The notes: generated by a model from the sequence alone, not told the origin. A stretch of 17,730 nucleotides of DNA from an uncultured Bacilli bacterium (GCA_947626445.1 CANQSC010000016.1:1-17730), one strand, 5' to 3'. Positions 1 through 6,366 are shown, counted from the stretch's first letter. Made by a program: numbers and translations.

Positions 1-294
1 AGTACTATGACTTGCTCGAAATGTTCTCAGACCCCGGCGGAACCTACACATCCTTGTCATTATCGTTTGTGTATTGCAGCTTGCTGTGACTATGACCACA
101 TCAGCTTCCGCTTATCGTGCTAACGAGGCTCAATATTATTTCAGGTGGCGTCGCACCCATTCCTCTCAAGTCTCCTACTTCCAACGCTTAAACCTAACCT
201 CACGGCTTTGGCTCCATGGAATAGTACTAGCTCTTGACCAAGTTTACTAGGTTGGCTTATCTCCAACTGTACTAATTAGACTTCACTGTCGCAC
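1..294 (-). mobile_element. Group II intron, 5' part (domain I), cut by window edge
   Basis: Read on the minus strand, the segment starts with GTGCGAC at 294, the canonical group II intron 5' end (GUGYG). It continues with domain I-like elements, including GCGGAAGCTGAT, which resembles the GCGAAAGCTGAT stretch of known bacterial introns. Its GC content is visibly higher than that of everything around it, as expected of a structured ribozyme. The intron runs off the left edge, so its reverse transcriptase and 3' domains are not visible here. The upstream exon lies to the right (295 onward). I could not find an EBS1 complementary to the exon end ATAATG in the visible part. Family assignment is by motif only. 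Confidence 0.8.
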
Positions 295-308
295 CATTAT
301 AATCACCT
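295..308 (-). promoter_or_regulatory. RBS and start codon of a gene interrupted by the intron
   Basis: On the minus strand AGGTG (308-304) is followed six bases later by ATG (297-295), and the intron GTGCG begins on the very next base. With the promoter just upstream, this looks like the initiation region of a real gene whose body lies beyond the intron, outside the window. Expression would then require splicing, or restarting inside the intron. The identity of the gene cannot be told from here. Confidence 0.5.
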
Positions 309-322
309 ATTCTATGGTAATT

Positions 323-351
323 ATATAATACTACCCCCCCCCCTATGTCAA
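323..351 (-). promoter_or_regulatory. Promoter with a G10 spacer tract
   Basis: On the minus strand TTGACA (351-346) is followed by exactly 17 bases and then TTATAT (328-323); overlapping alternatives TATTAT and TATAAT would give 15 or 20. The spacer contains an uninterrupted run of ten G (334-343). It points left into the interrupted gene. Consensus -35 and optimal spacing make it a convincing promoter. Gain or loss of a G would alter the spacing, as in phase-variable promoters. The variability itself is inferred. Confidence 0.65.
334..343. repeat. Homopolymer C10/G10 tract
   Basis: Ten consecutive C on the plus strand in an otherwise extremely AT-rich background. Runs this long are unexpected by chance at this composition and are classic slippage-prone simple repeats. 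The length in this assembly may itself be uncertain, because homopolymers are hard to sequence. Confidence 0.9.
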
Positions 352-426
352 GAGAAAAACGATTATTTTAAACCACATTTTTATGACATTATTCTAATAC
401 ACAGTCCAACAACGCATAAAAATCAC

Positions 427-1411
427 CTAAATTTCTTTATAATACATTTGCTTACTACTATTAGGTTTATCAGGAATCGTTAATTTAATTAAACCTTGTT
501 TAATAGCAGGATGCAAATATTGATTTCTTAAAGTATTTTTTGATTTAATATTTAATTTTTTCATTATTTCATTTGCCGTTAATGGAATATTTTTTTCTAA
601 ACAATTTAATAATTTATTTATATTGATTGTTTCTTGATTAATTGGTGTACTTGGTGTAGCTAATGCTTCATCTAAAGTTTCATCTATCATCTTAAGCATA
701 AATTCAATGAATTCAGTAGAATTTTCTTTTTTATTACAATTATCTATTGTCTTATAATATTCTTCTTGATATTTATATATTCTCGATTCAATAGGTAAAT
801 ATTCAAATATTTCTTTCCAATTGCAAAGTAAAATATTTTGCCGTAACCTTACAGTTCGACCATTACCATCACTAAAAGGATGAATAAATACAAATTCATA
901 ATGAAAAACGCTTGATAAGATTAAAGGATGAATTTTATTTTGATTTCCTTTTAACCAATAAAATAAACGTTCCATTAAATAACTAACATTTTCAGAAGGC
1001 GGACACATAAAAATACATTTTTCTCCATCAAATACACTTTCATTACTCTTTCTATATTCACCAGAATCTAAAACAGTTAAATAAGTCATTATTCCATGTA
1101 CCTTTTTTAAATCATTAATACTATAAGGATTAACATCATTCATTATTTCATAAGCATTATAAGCATTTTTCACTTCTTGAATTTTTTTTTTAGAACCCAA
1201 AACTAATTTACCATCAATAATATCTCTAACCTGATCTTTTGTTAATTTATTATTTTCAATCGCAAGTGAAGAATGAACAGATTTAATTTTAGATTGCTTT
1301 CTCAAATATGGTTTTTTATTTAAATTTGAAAAATTATCAAGTTTCAAAAATATCTGCAACTCGTTTCAACATAATTTGTGTAATTTCAAATGGTGGATTA
1401 TATTTTTCCAT
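427..1411 (-). CDS. Fic family protein (AMP transferase type), 5' end frameshifted
   Basis: The intact frame (TTG 1359 to stop 427, 310 aa) carries the Fic active-site motif HPFSDGNGRTVR at residues 160-171, with the catalytic His and the phosphate-binding GNGR. It also has an N-terminal inhibitory motif of the S/TxxxE[G/N] type (SLAIEN, 31-36), which is typical of self-inhibited class II Fic enzymes. The C-terminal third looks like a helix-turn-helix domain. Fic proteins usually transfer AMP from ATP to a target hydroxyl; the target here is unknown. The true start is probably ATG 1411, encoding MEKYNPPFEITQIML, the usual Fic beginning, but that frame stops at TGA 1339-1337. Removing one T from the T5 run (1346-1350) would join both frames into about 327 aa. 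A TATAAT (1438-1443) with a weak -35 lies upstream; no clear RBS is seen. It could be a mutation, a phase switch or a sequencing error. Confidence 0.85.
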
Positions 1412-1470
1412 CAACAATCATCAATATTTCTAAATATATTATACTATTTTTTTTCAAAAACAACCAACAA

Positions 1471-1496
1471 ACTTGCTCAAAACTTGCTCAAAACTT
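1471..1496. repeat. 11-bp tandem repeat, 2.4 copies
   Basis: The unit acttgctcaaa occurs at 1471-1481 and 1482-1492, followed by a partial copy. It sits just upstream of the putative Fic -35 region, so it may be an operator or simply a slippage product. Nothing else in the window repeats it. Confidence 0.6.
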
Positions 1497-1555
1497 AATT
1501 GAAAATATTTATTAATTTTTATAAAAATCAATAAATAAAATGATATTATTAAATT

Positions 1556-1582
1556 AAAAAAGAATGCATTCAAGCACTCTTA
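1556..1582 (-). terminator. Intrinsic terminator after hpf operon
   Basis: On the minus strand AAGAGTGC and GCATTCTT form an 8-bp stem (one G-U pair) around TTGAAT, followed by a run of T. It lies just past the stop codon of the small membrane protein gene and ends the hpf transcript before the Fic promoter. Confidence 0.75.
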
Positions 1583-1587
1583 TAATT

Positions 1588-1755
1588 TTATTTATTTTTC
1601 TTTAATGCAACTGATAAATATGCTATTGTTGCTCCAAGTAAAATGAAGAAACCATTTAACATACTATCAACATGTAATGATGGCACAAAATAATATAAGC
1701 AAATAAATACTACCGCAAACAAAGCACACCAAAGAGCATCACTAAATTTTTTCAT
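1588..1755 (-). CDS. Small membrane protein, 55 aa
   Basis: ATG 1755 to TAA 1588 encodes 55 residues beginning MKKFSDALWCALFAVVF. There are two hydrophobic stretches (about residues 8-26 and 33-50) separated by a short polar loop, and a basic tail (KKNK). This predicts a two-helix inner membrane hairpin. A plausible RBS (AAAGGAAG) sits about 9 bases before the ATG. The gene begins 32 bases after the hpf stop, has no promoter of its own that I can see, and is followed by a terminator, so it is probably the second gene of the hpf transcript. I do not recognise the family, and no function can be assigned. Confidence 0.65.
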   Translation of the reverse strand: MKKFSDALWCALFAVVFICLYYFVPSLHVDSMLNGFFILLGATIAYLSVALKKNK

Positions 1756-1787
1756 CTAATACTACTTCCTTTCTTTCAATATTATAC

Positions 1788-2309
1788 TTAATTTTCTTCA
1801 ATAATTCCATAAGAATCATCATTTCTTTTATATAAAACACTTATCTTATCAGTTTCACTATTCTTAAATAAATAAAAATCATGATCTACTAATTCCATTT
1901 GTAAAATAGCTTCTTCTTCACTCATTGGTCTTAATTCAACTTGTTTTCTTTTAACAATAATACTTTCATTTTCTTCTACTTCTTCATTTTCCATTTCAAA
2001 TCTTAAAACTTCTTTAAATTGTTTTCTAAGTCTTGTTTTATTTTTTCTAATTTGTCTTTCTAATTTATCTGATACTTTATCAATAGCTGCATATAAATCA
2101 CTATCACTTACTTCAGCTCTTAACGTAAATTTACTAGATGGTACAGTTACTTCAATAATCTCATCTTTATTTCTAACTCTAATAACAACATATGCTTTCA
2201 TTTCAACCGGATTTTCAAAATAACGATCTAATCTTCCAATTTTCTCATTAACATAACTTTTAATAGCATCTGTTACTTTAACTTTATCCCCTCTAATATC
2301 TATTCTCAT
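1788..2309 (-). CDS. hpf: Ribosome hibernation promoting factor, long form
   Basis: At 173 aa it has the length of the long HPF of Firmicutes, which joins two 70S ribosomes into an inactive 100S dimer in stationary phase or stress. Residues 1-95 are the ribosome-binding domain (MRIDIRGDKVKVTDAI start, Asp-Lys-rich helix with DLYAAIDKVSDKLERQIRK). Residues 115-173 are the C-terminal dimerisation domain (KRKQVELRPMSEEEAILQMELVDHDFYLFKN is characteristic). A charged linker rich in Glu joins the two. The RBS AAGGAAGG lies about 8 bases before ATG 2309. A promoter is visible at 2331-2358, and a small membrane protein gene follows in the same transcript. Confidence 0.96.
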   Translation of the reverse strand: MRIDIRGDKVKVTDAIKSYVNEKIGRLDRYFENPVEMKAYVVIRVRNKDEIIEVTVPSSKFTLRAEVSDSDLYAAIDKVSDKLERQIRKNKTRLRKQFKEVLRFEMENEEVEENESIIVKRKQVELRPMSEEEAILQMELVDHDFYLFKNSETDKISVLYKRNDDSYGIIEEN

Positions 2310-2330
2310 ATTTTCACCTTCCTTAATCTA

Positions 2331-2358
2331 ATTGTATCATTTATTTGAAAATAAGCAA
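2331..2358 (-). promoter_or_regulatory. hpf promoter
   Basis: On the minus strand TTGCTT (2358-2353), 16 bases, TACAAT (2336-2331), placing the transcript start close to the hpf RBS. Both boxes are near the housekeeping sigma consensus. It lies just downstream of the cold-shock gene terminator. Confidence 0.55.
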
Positions 2359-2362
2359 GAAT

Positions 2363-2388
2363 AAAAAAAACTACTTGTTAGCAGTTTT
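2363..2388 (-). terminator. Terminator of cold-shock gene
   Basis: On the minus strand AAAACTGC and GTAGTTTT pair over 8 bp (one G-U) around TAACAA, and the T run continues for eight bases. It begins directly after the stop codon of the cold-shock gene. Confidence 0.75.
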
Positions 2389-2389
2389 C

Positions 2390-2605
2390 TTAGCTGATTG
2401 AAGGTACAATTTCTTCTACATCTAAAGCTTGTAATCCTTTAGCTGTCTCAATCATCTTAAAGTTTACAACTCCGCCTTCTTTAAGGGTTTTATATCCGTC
2501 TTTTCTAATTGCTGAGTAATGAACAAAAATGTCTTCTAAGTCACCATATTCAATAAACCCATAGCCTTTCGCGTTGTTAAACCACTTCACTTTGCCTCTT
2601 AGCAT
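2390..2605 (-). CDS. Cold-shock domain protein (CspA family), 71 aa
   Basis: A single cold-shock OB fold that binds single-stranded RNA/DNA and melts mRNA structure at low temperature. RNP-1 is seen as KGYGFIEY (residues 13-20) and RNP-2 as DIFVHYSAI (25-33); the opening MLRGKVKWFNNAKGYGFI is the family signature. The length is normal. I chose ATG 2605 because a strong RBS (GGAAGGGAG) lies 8 bases upstream and the family consensus starts there. The open frame continues upstream to 2701, but that stretch has no resemblance to the family and belongs to the leader. It is monocistronic, with its own terminator. Confidence 0.95.
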   Translation of the reverse strand: MLRGKVKWFNNAKGYGFIEYGDLEDIFVHYSAIRKDGYKTLKEGGVVNFKMIETAKGLQALDVEEIVPSIS

Positions 2606-2650
2606 ATGAAACTCCCTTCCTATTACATTTTTACTGCTTTCAACATCTAA

Positions 2651-2669
2651 CGTTACAAAATTAGTAACG
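2651..2669 (-). promoter_or_regulatory. Hairpin in the cold-shock mRNA leader
   Basis: CGTTAC and GTAACG form a perfect 6-bp stem around a 7-base loop, about 45 bases before the start codon. Cold-shock mRNAs often have long structured leaders that control translation with temperature; whether this hairpin does so is inference. The promoter was not placed with confidence. Confidence 0.35.
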
Positions 2670-2861
2670 ACATGTTCCATTTTAAAACAATCACTTATCA
2701 TAACTCATTAAAAAGTTTTAAAACTACTCTTTTTTGTCTTAAAACAACTTTAAATATTCAATTACTTTTTATATTCTAATTTTATACTCAAAAAATAAAT
2801 TTTAATTGTAACTAAAATTTATTTTTTTCATTCTTTGCTATACTTTTTTAAAAGGAGGAAT

Positions 2862-3470
2862 ATGAAAAAGAAGTTTATTAGTAATTCTCTTAAATATATT
2901 GAATCAAAACAATCATTAACAGAATTAGATAAAAAAAAATTAAAATATGGTTTAGAAGGTTTTTATAATTTAACAACTAAATTTATTGTTTTAATTACTT
3001 TAGCAATTATCTTTAATTTAATGATTGAATTAATTATACTAACAAGCATTTATGGTTTATTAAGATTATATGGCTTTGGATTACATGCCAAAAAAAGCTG
3101 GCAATGTTGGATAACAACAATACCCATATACATTGGCGGATGTTTCTTTATAAAATATGCCATTTTGCCAACATATATAACTTATATTATTTGGATATTT
3201 GGTTTTATTTCTTTTTTGCTTTTTGCACCAGCAGATACTAAATCTAGACCATTAATCCATAAAGAAAAAAGAATAAGAGCAAAAATATTATCTATATCAA
3301 TTATTATTATTTTATTTATTATTAATATTTTTTTAAAAATTAACATTTTCTTAAACGCTACAATATATGCATTAACTTTAGAAAGTATTGTTATTAATCC
3401 TATTACATATAAATTATTTAATATGCCTTATAACAATTATAAGGTATATAAAAAATATGGTTTAAATTAA
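2862..3470 (+). CDS. agrB: AgrB-type membrane endopeptidase
   Basis: AgrB cuts the C-terminal tail off the AgrD precursor and forms the thiolactone ring of the autoinducing peptide. The protein (202 aa from ATG 2862) has the hallmark catalytic pair His75 and Cys82, spaced seven residues apart as in Staphylococcus (GFGLHAKKSWQC), then several hydrophobic spans (about 83-104, 112-128, 143-162 and 165-180). The longer frame from 2835 adds nine residues, but a very strong RBS (AAAGGAGG) sits 5 bases before ATG 2862. agrD follows after 41 bases on the same strand. A TATACT box (2839-2844) lies upstream without a convincing -35, which is compatible with an activated promoter. Confidence 0.93.
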   Translation: MKKKFISNSLKYIESKQSLTELDKKKLKYGLEGFYNLTTKFIVLITLAIIFNLMIELIILTSIYGLLRLYGFGLHAKKSWQCWITTIPIYIGGCFFIKYAILPTYITYIIWIFGFISFLLFAPADTKSRPLIHKEKRIRAKILSISIIIILFIINIFLKINIFLNATIYALTLESIVINPITYKLFNMPYNNYKVYKKYGLN

Positions 3471-3511
3471 ATGAATAGATTTAAACAAATTAAAGGAAAG
3501 GAGGCTTAAAA

Positions 3512-3622
3512 GTGTTATCATCATTATTAAGTGGAATTGCAAACCTTTTTGCTAATTCATGCAGCTCTGCTTGTATTTGGGTTTTCCTAGATGAACCTGA
3601 AGCAGATGAAGAATTATTATAA
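3512..3622 (+). CDS. agrD: AgrD-type autoinducing peptide precursor, 36 aa
   Basis: A short gene starting at GTG 3512 behind a strong RBS (AAAGGAAAGGAGG). It encodes an N-terminal leader (MLSSLLSGIANLFANS), then CSSACIWVFL, then an acidic tail DEPEADEELL. This is the AgrD plan: amphipathic helix, cyclic peptide core, and a charged recognition tail removed by AgrB (compare DEVEVPKEL in S. aureus). The core SSACIWVF resembles the TSACLWFT core of the Clostridium perfringens AgrD. The expected ring Cys is Cys21, closing on Phe25 (5-residue ring) or Leu26 (6-residue ring). A second Cys (17) is unusual. Position after agrB and before a terminator supports the call. The product would be exported and sensed by the AgrC at 3656-4927. 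Confidence 0.88.
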   Translation: MLSSLLSGIANLFANSCSSACIWVFLDEPEADEELL

Positions 3623-3628
3623 TATTAA

Positions 3629-3668
3629 AGGCTATTAATGTGAATTATTAATAGCCTATTTATTTTTT
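3629..3668. terminator. Shared terminator between convergent agrBD and agrAC
   Basis: AGGCTATTAAT (3629-3639) and ATTAATAGCCT (3647-3657) form a perfect 11-bp stem with a 7-base loop. A long T-rich stretch follows on the plus strand, so it is strongest for agrBD. The stem overlaps the last codon region of agrC on the other strand, where the following bases are less T-rich. Confidence 0.85.
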
Positions 3669-4927
3669 TTATAAATAATTATTTTAACTATAAAAACATT
3701 ATTTCTAATCTTATTTTGAATTTGTAACTTATTTCTTTCCATTAAAGAATATAATCCAAATCCATGACCTTGTTTCTTAGTAGTATACTTAATTGTTCCT
3801 AATAATTCTAAATCTAACTCTCCATTAAAAGAATTCATTATCGTAACAATAATTCTGTCTTCAAAATCATTAAACTTCAAATACACAACTTTATCTTTAC
3901 TAGAATAAGCAGCATCCATAGCATTATCTAAAGTAATTCCTAAAGCTTCACATAATGAATTATAATTCCTAGAAGTAATAGAATTATAAATATCACATTT
4001 CAATTCATTTTCAACAAAAACATTAATATCTTTTTTATTAAAATTATATACCTTTTCATAAACTAATCCATTCAATCCTGAAGGAACATTTTTAATATTT
4101 TGAGTTGGTAAAAAATTATCATTATAATCCTTAATTAGCTCATCAACTAATAACTTAGCCTTCTTATTTGAAACCGTTTTAATACCTATCAATTGACTAA
4201 TTAAATTATGTTTTAAAATTCGATAATCTTCAATCAATTTCATATAAAAATCATTATTCTTAATTAATAACATATTAGTTTCTTTTAAAGTTAAAATTTC
4301 ATATCTAGTAATAATAAATCTAATAATCGTTAACCCAAATAATATAGCCGATATTAATAAAATTAAAATCATTATCTTATTATTCAAATTAGTTATTCCA
4401 ATAGCACCTAAAAGAAAATATAAAACAATAATAAACAGTAATTGAACAAAACTATAAGTTAACTTAACAAAATTATTATAAGCTTTATTAATTAACTTTT
4501 TCACCACCTTAACTTTAGATAAAATATATAAAATAGCACATAAACAAACCGTACATATCGGTTTTATAATAACCGCTTCAAACTGTAAATTAAACATATT
4601 AGTCATAATATTTAAAATAAGCATTAAAAAAATATCAATAATAACTAACATTAACCAAACAATAACAATATAAAAAAAACTTTCTTTAAATTTAGTTTTA
4701 GCATTAATATAAATAAAAAATAAAAAATACACTAAACAAATCAAACCATTAATTGGCGATTGTAAGATTCTACTAATATAACTTTCAACAATAGAAGATA
4801 CCGTAATTATCAAAATAGTCTTAAAATTAAATTTAATTTTTTTAGTAAAAAATTCTCGAATTAAATATATAATAACAAATTGAGCTAAAACCGTTATTAT
4901 AAAATAAGGTATATCAAATGATATCAT
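3656..4927 (-). CDS. agrC: AgrC-type sensor histidine kinase
   Basis: A 423-aa sensor kinase with about six membrane helices in residues 1-205, which would form the receptor for the cyclic peptide. A coiled dimerisation segment (205-250) follows, with phospho-acceptor His240 in LKHNLISQL, the AgrC-type H box (HPK10 group). The C-terminal GHKL ATPase has an N box (LGITLDNAMDAA, Asn335) and a G box (GHGFGLYSL, 387-395). The classic DxGxG motif is replaced by IMNSFNG, which is normal in this family. The start ATG 4927 overlaps the agrA stop by four bases (ATGA), so the two are translationally coupled. Its ligand is most likely the product of the adjacent agrD. Confidence 0.92.
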   Translation of the reverse strand: MISFDIPYFIITVLAQFVIIYLIREFFTKKIKFNFKTILIITVSSIVESYISRILQSPINGLICLVYFLFFIYINAKTKFKESFFYIVIVWLMLVIIDIFLMLILNIMTNMFNLQFEAVIIKPICTVCLCAILYILSKVKVVKKLINKAYNNFVKLTYSFVQLLFIIVLYFLLGAIGITNLNNKIMILILLISAILFGLTIIRFIITRYEILTLKETNMLLIKNNDFYMKLIEDYRILKHNLISQLIGIKTVSNKKAKLLVDELIKDYNDNFLPTQNIKNVPSGLNGLVYEKVYNFNKKDINVFVENELKCDIYNSITSRNYNSLCEALGITLDNAMDAAYSSKDKVVYLKFNDFEDRIIVTIMNSFNGELDLELLGTIKYTTKKQGHGFGLYSLMERNKLQIQNKIRNNVFIVKIIIYKKNK

Positions 4928-5631
4928 TTTTCTATCTCCTTTCGATATTTCTTAGATAACAAATCAACCCTTTTTCCATTACTTAAAACAAAATATCCTT
5001 TACTAAATTTATACTCAATTACATGGTCTTTATTAGCAATACAACCACGATGTGTTCTTACAAAACGATTATCTAACTTTTCTAAAATATCATTTAAGGT
5101 ATCAGTAATTTTAAAATCAACTTCTTTCGTATGAATAATAATTTTTCTTTCTTCTTTATCACGAGTAATATATAAAATATTTTTTAAATAAATTTCTAAA
5201 TCAGCATTTCTAGAATAAACTTTAAGCATCTTTTTATCAAATTTTTGATTATAAATTAGTTTAAGATCATGCTCTAAACGAGACTCCATATCATGGAATT
5301 TTTCAATAAAATCAAACACATCTAAAATACTACGATAAACGGTTTCAAACATCTTATCATGACTAGTTATGAAAATAATTTCACTATCCCAATCATTTTC
5401 TCTAATTTTATGAGCAATATCTATTCCACTTATACTACCTTCTAATTCAATATCTAAAATATAAACTTTACGATATAATTCTTCATTTATTTCTTTTTGC
5501 AAGTCTTTATCATATTTAGTAAAATACTTAACTTCAATTTCTGTATCATTAAGAATCGAGATTTTTCTAATAACCTTTTTAACCGTATTTTGTACAGATT
5601 TTTCATCTTCTACTATCACAAACTTAATCAT
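4924..5631 (-). CDS. agrA: AgrA-type LytTR response regulator
   Basis: A 235-aa regulator. The receiver domain (1-125) has the acidic pocket at Glu8-Asp9, the phospho-acceptor Asp60 in VYILDIEL, and the later Thr/Ser (FITSHD) and Lys region. Residues 135-235 are a LytTR DNA-binding domain (YLKNILYITRDKEERKIII, then RFVRTHRGCIANKDHVIEY, the family signature). It would be phosphorylated by AgrC and activate target promoters. It leads the agrA-agrC operon; a promoter with a palindromic site directly upstream of a weak -35 (5663-5705) suggests autoregulation. The natural stop is TGA, showing that TGA is not read as Trp here. Confidence 0.93.
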   Translation of the reverse strand: MIKFVIVEDEKSVQNTVKKVIRKISILNDTEIEVKYFTKYDKDLQKEINEELYRKVYILDIELEGSISGIDIAHKIRENDWDSEIIFITSHDKMFETVYRSILDVFDFIEKFHDMESRLEHDLKLIYNQKFDKKMLKVYSRNADLEIYLKNILYITRDKEERKIIIHTKEVDFKITDTLNDILEKLDNRFVRTHRGCIANKDHVIEYKFSKGYFVLSNGKRVDLLSKKYRKEIEK

Positions 5632-5662
5632 ATACTACACCCTACTTCGTTTACTGTGAGTA

Positions 5663-5705
5663 ATTATATCATAATCACTTTTAAAAAAGTACAGTTAATA
5701 ACTGT
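5663..5705 (-). promoter_or_regulatory. agrAC promoter with palindromic LytTR-like site
   Basis: On the minus strand a perfect -10 TATAAT (5668-5663) has only TACTTT as -35 (5691-5686, spacing 17). Abutting it upstream is a near-perfect palindrome, ACAGTTATTAACTGT (5705-5691). ACAGTTA matches the half-site known for AgrA/LytTR regulators, and a weak -35 with an upstream site is typical of activated promoters. Known AgrA sites are direct repeats, whereas this one is inverted, so the match is suggestive only. Confidence 0.55.
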
Positions 5706-5713
5706 TAGAAAAT

Positions 5714-5738
5714 AAAAAAAAATCAACATTTAGTCAAT
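5714..5738 (-). terminator. Terminator of the spoIID-spoIIQ operon
   Basis: On the minus strand ATTGAC/GTTGAT form a weak 6-bp stem (two G-U pairs) around TAAAT, followed by nine T. It begins at the stop codon of the unknown gene. The long T run is convincing; the stem is weak. Confidence 0.5.
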
Positions 5739-6330
5739 TCTTAACACTCAAACATTTCTCAATTAAATACGTTTTATAATTATTATAATAATGAACATTA
5801 TCATAACTTTTTCTTTTAAAAATATCAACAAACTCTAAAATATTTTCATTGCTACCGAAAAGCAAATAAGAATCATCTTTAGAACCACAAGAAATATTAA
5901 TTAATTCTTTTTTATCTTTAAATAAATTAAAAGGATATATTAGACTTTTAAAACTATTATCCTTACAAATAGTTTTAATTAAATAAGTATCTAAAACGTT
6001 TAAAAAGATGGCATTTTTTTTCTTAGGATATAAACTATACTCGCTAATAAATTCTAATTTATTAATACCTACAGAATTAAAAGCCATAATATATAATTCT
6101 TTATCAGCATTATAAAAAGGGGGAGAATAAATAAATTTAATAATGGGTGAGAATAAAAAACCAATCTTTTCTTTTTTAATAAAAGTTTTAAGTTCTTTAA
6201 TAAATAAACCAATATTGATGATTTTACCATACATTAAAGAATTAAAAGAAAAAGTATAAGTTTTAATCTCATCTTTTTTAGTATATTGTAATTTATTATC
6301 ATGAAAATAAAATATATATTTATTCTGCAT
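5734..6330 (-). CDS. Unknown protein, possibly actin-like fold
   Basis: 198 aa from ATG 6330, chosen because AAAAGGTGGG lies 7 bases upstream (a TTG sits one codon earlier). It is soluble, with no signal peptide or membrane segment, and rich in Lys, Asn, Phe and Tyr. Alternating short strands and helices (IIKFIYSPPFYNADKELYI, FLNVLDTYLIKTI, YLLFGSNENILEFV) are vaguely reminiscent of small actin/PilM-like modules, but I see no nucleotide-binding motif, so this is weak. It is the last gene of the operon with spoIID and spoIIQ and is separated from spoIIQ by a terminator-like hairpin. A role in envelope or division linked to that operon is a guess from context only. Confidence 0.8.
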   Translation of the reverse strand: MQNKYIFYFHDNKLQYTKKDEIKTYTFSFNSLMYGKIINIGLFIKELKTFIKKEKIGFLFSPIIKFIYSPPFYNADKELYIMAFNSVGINKLEFISEYSLYPKKKNAIFLNVLDTYLIKTICKDNSFKSLIYPFNLFKDKKELINISCGSKDDSYLLFGSNENILEFVDIFKRKSYDNVHYYNNYKTYLIEKCLSVKN

Positions 6331-6345
6331 CAAAATCCCACCTTT

Positions 6346-6366
6346 TAAAAAAGTCCTTAACGGACT
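6346..6366 (-). terminator. Terminator or attenuator inside the operon
   Basis: On the minus strand AGTCC-GTTAA-GGACT followed by TTTTTT. The stem overlaps the stop codon of spoIIQ and the T run touches the RBS of the next gene, so it would reduce but perhaps not abolish expression of the downstream gene. Confidence 0.6.

Noticed and set aside
1..294. GC-rich left edge as a piece of rRNA or another structured RNA
   Set aside because: No rRNA signature was recognised, whereas GTGCG at the end and GCGGAAGCTGAT fit a group II intron domain I.
2606..2701. N-terminal extension of the cold-shock protein
   Set aside because: It is in frame but unlike the family; the strong RBS before ATG 2605 and the leader hairpin show that it is untranslated.
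2800..2844. AgrA operator in front of agrB
   Set aside because: TTGTAACTA (2806-2814) only faintly resembles a half-site, and there is no second half; not enough to report.
3471..3509. 12-aa open frame between agrB and agrD (MNRFKQIKGKEA)
   Set aside because: It has no RBS of its own and mostly reads through the agrD RBS; at most it could help translational coupling.
5497..5715. Plus-strand open frame opposite agrA
   Set aside because: It is a shadow of agrA on the other strand without an RBS or family likeness; the same holds for plus-strand frames at 7119-7301 and 16743-16961.
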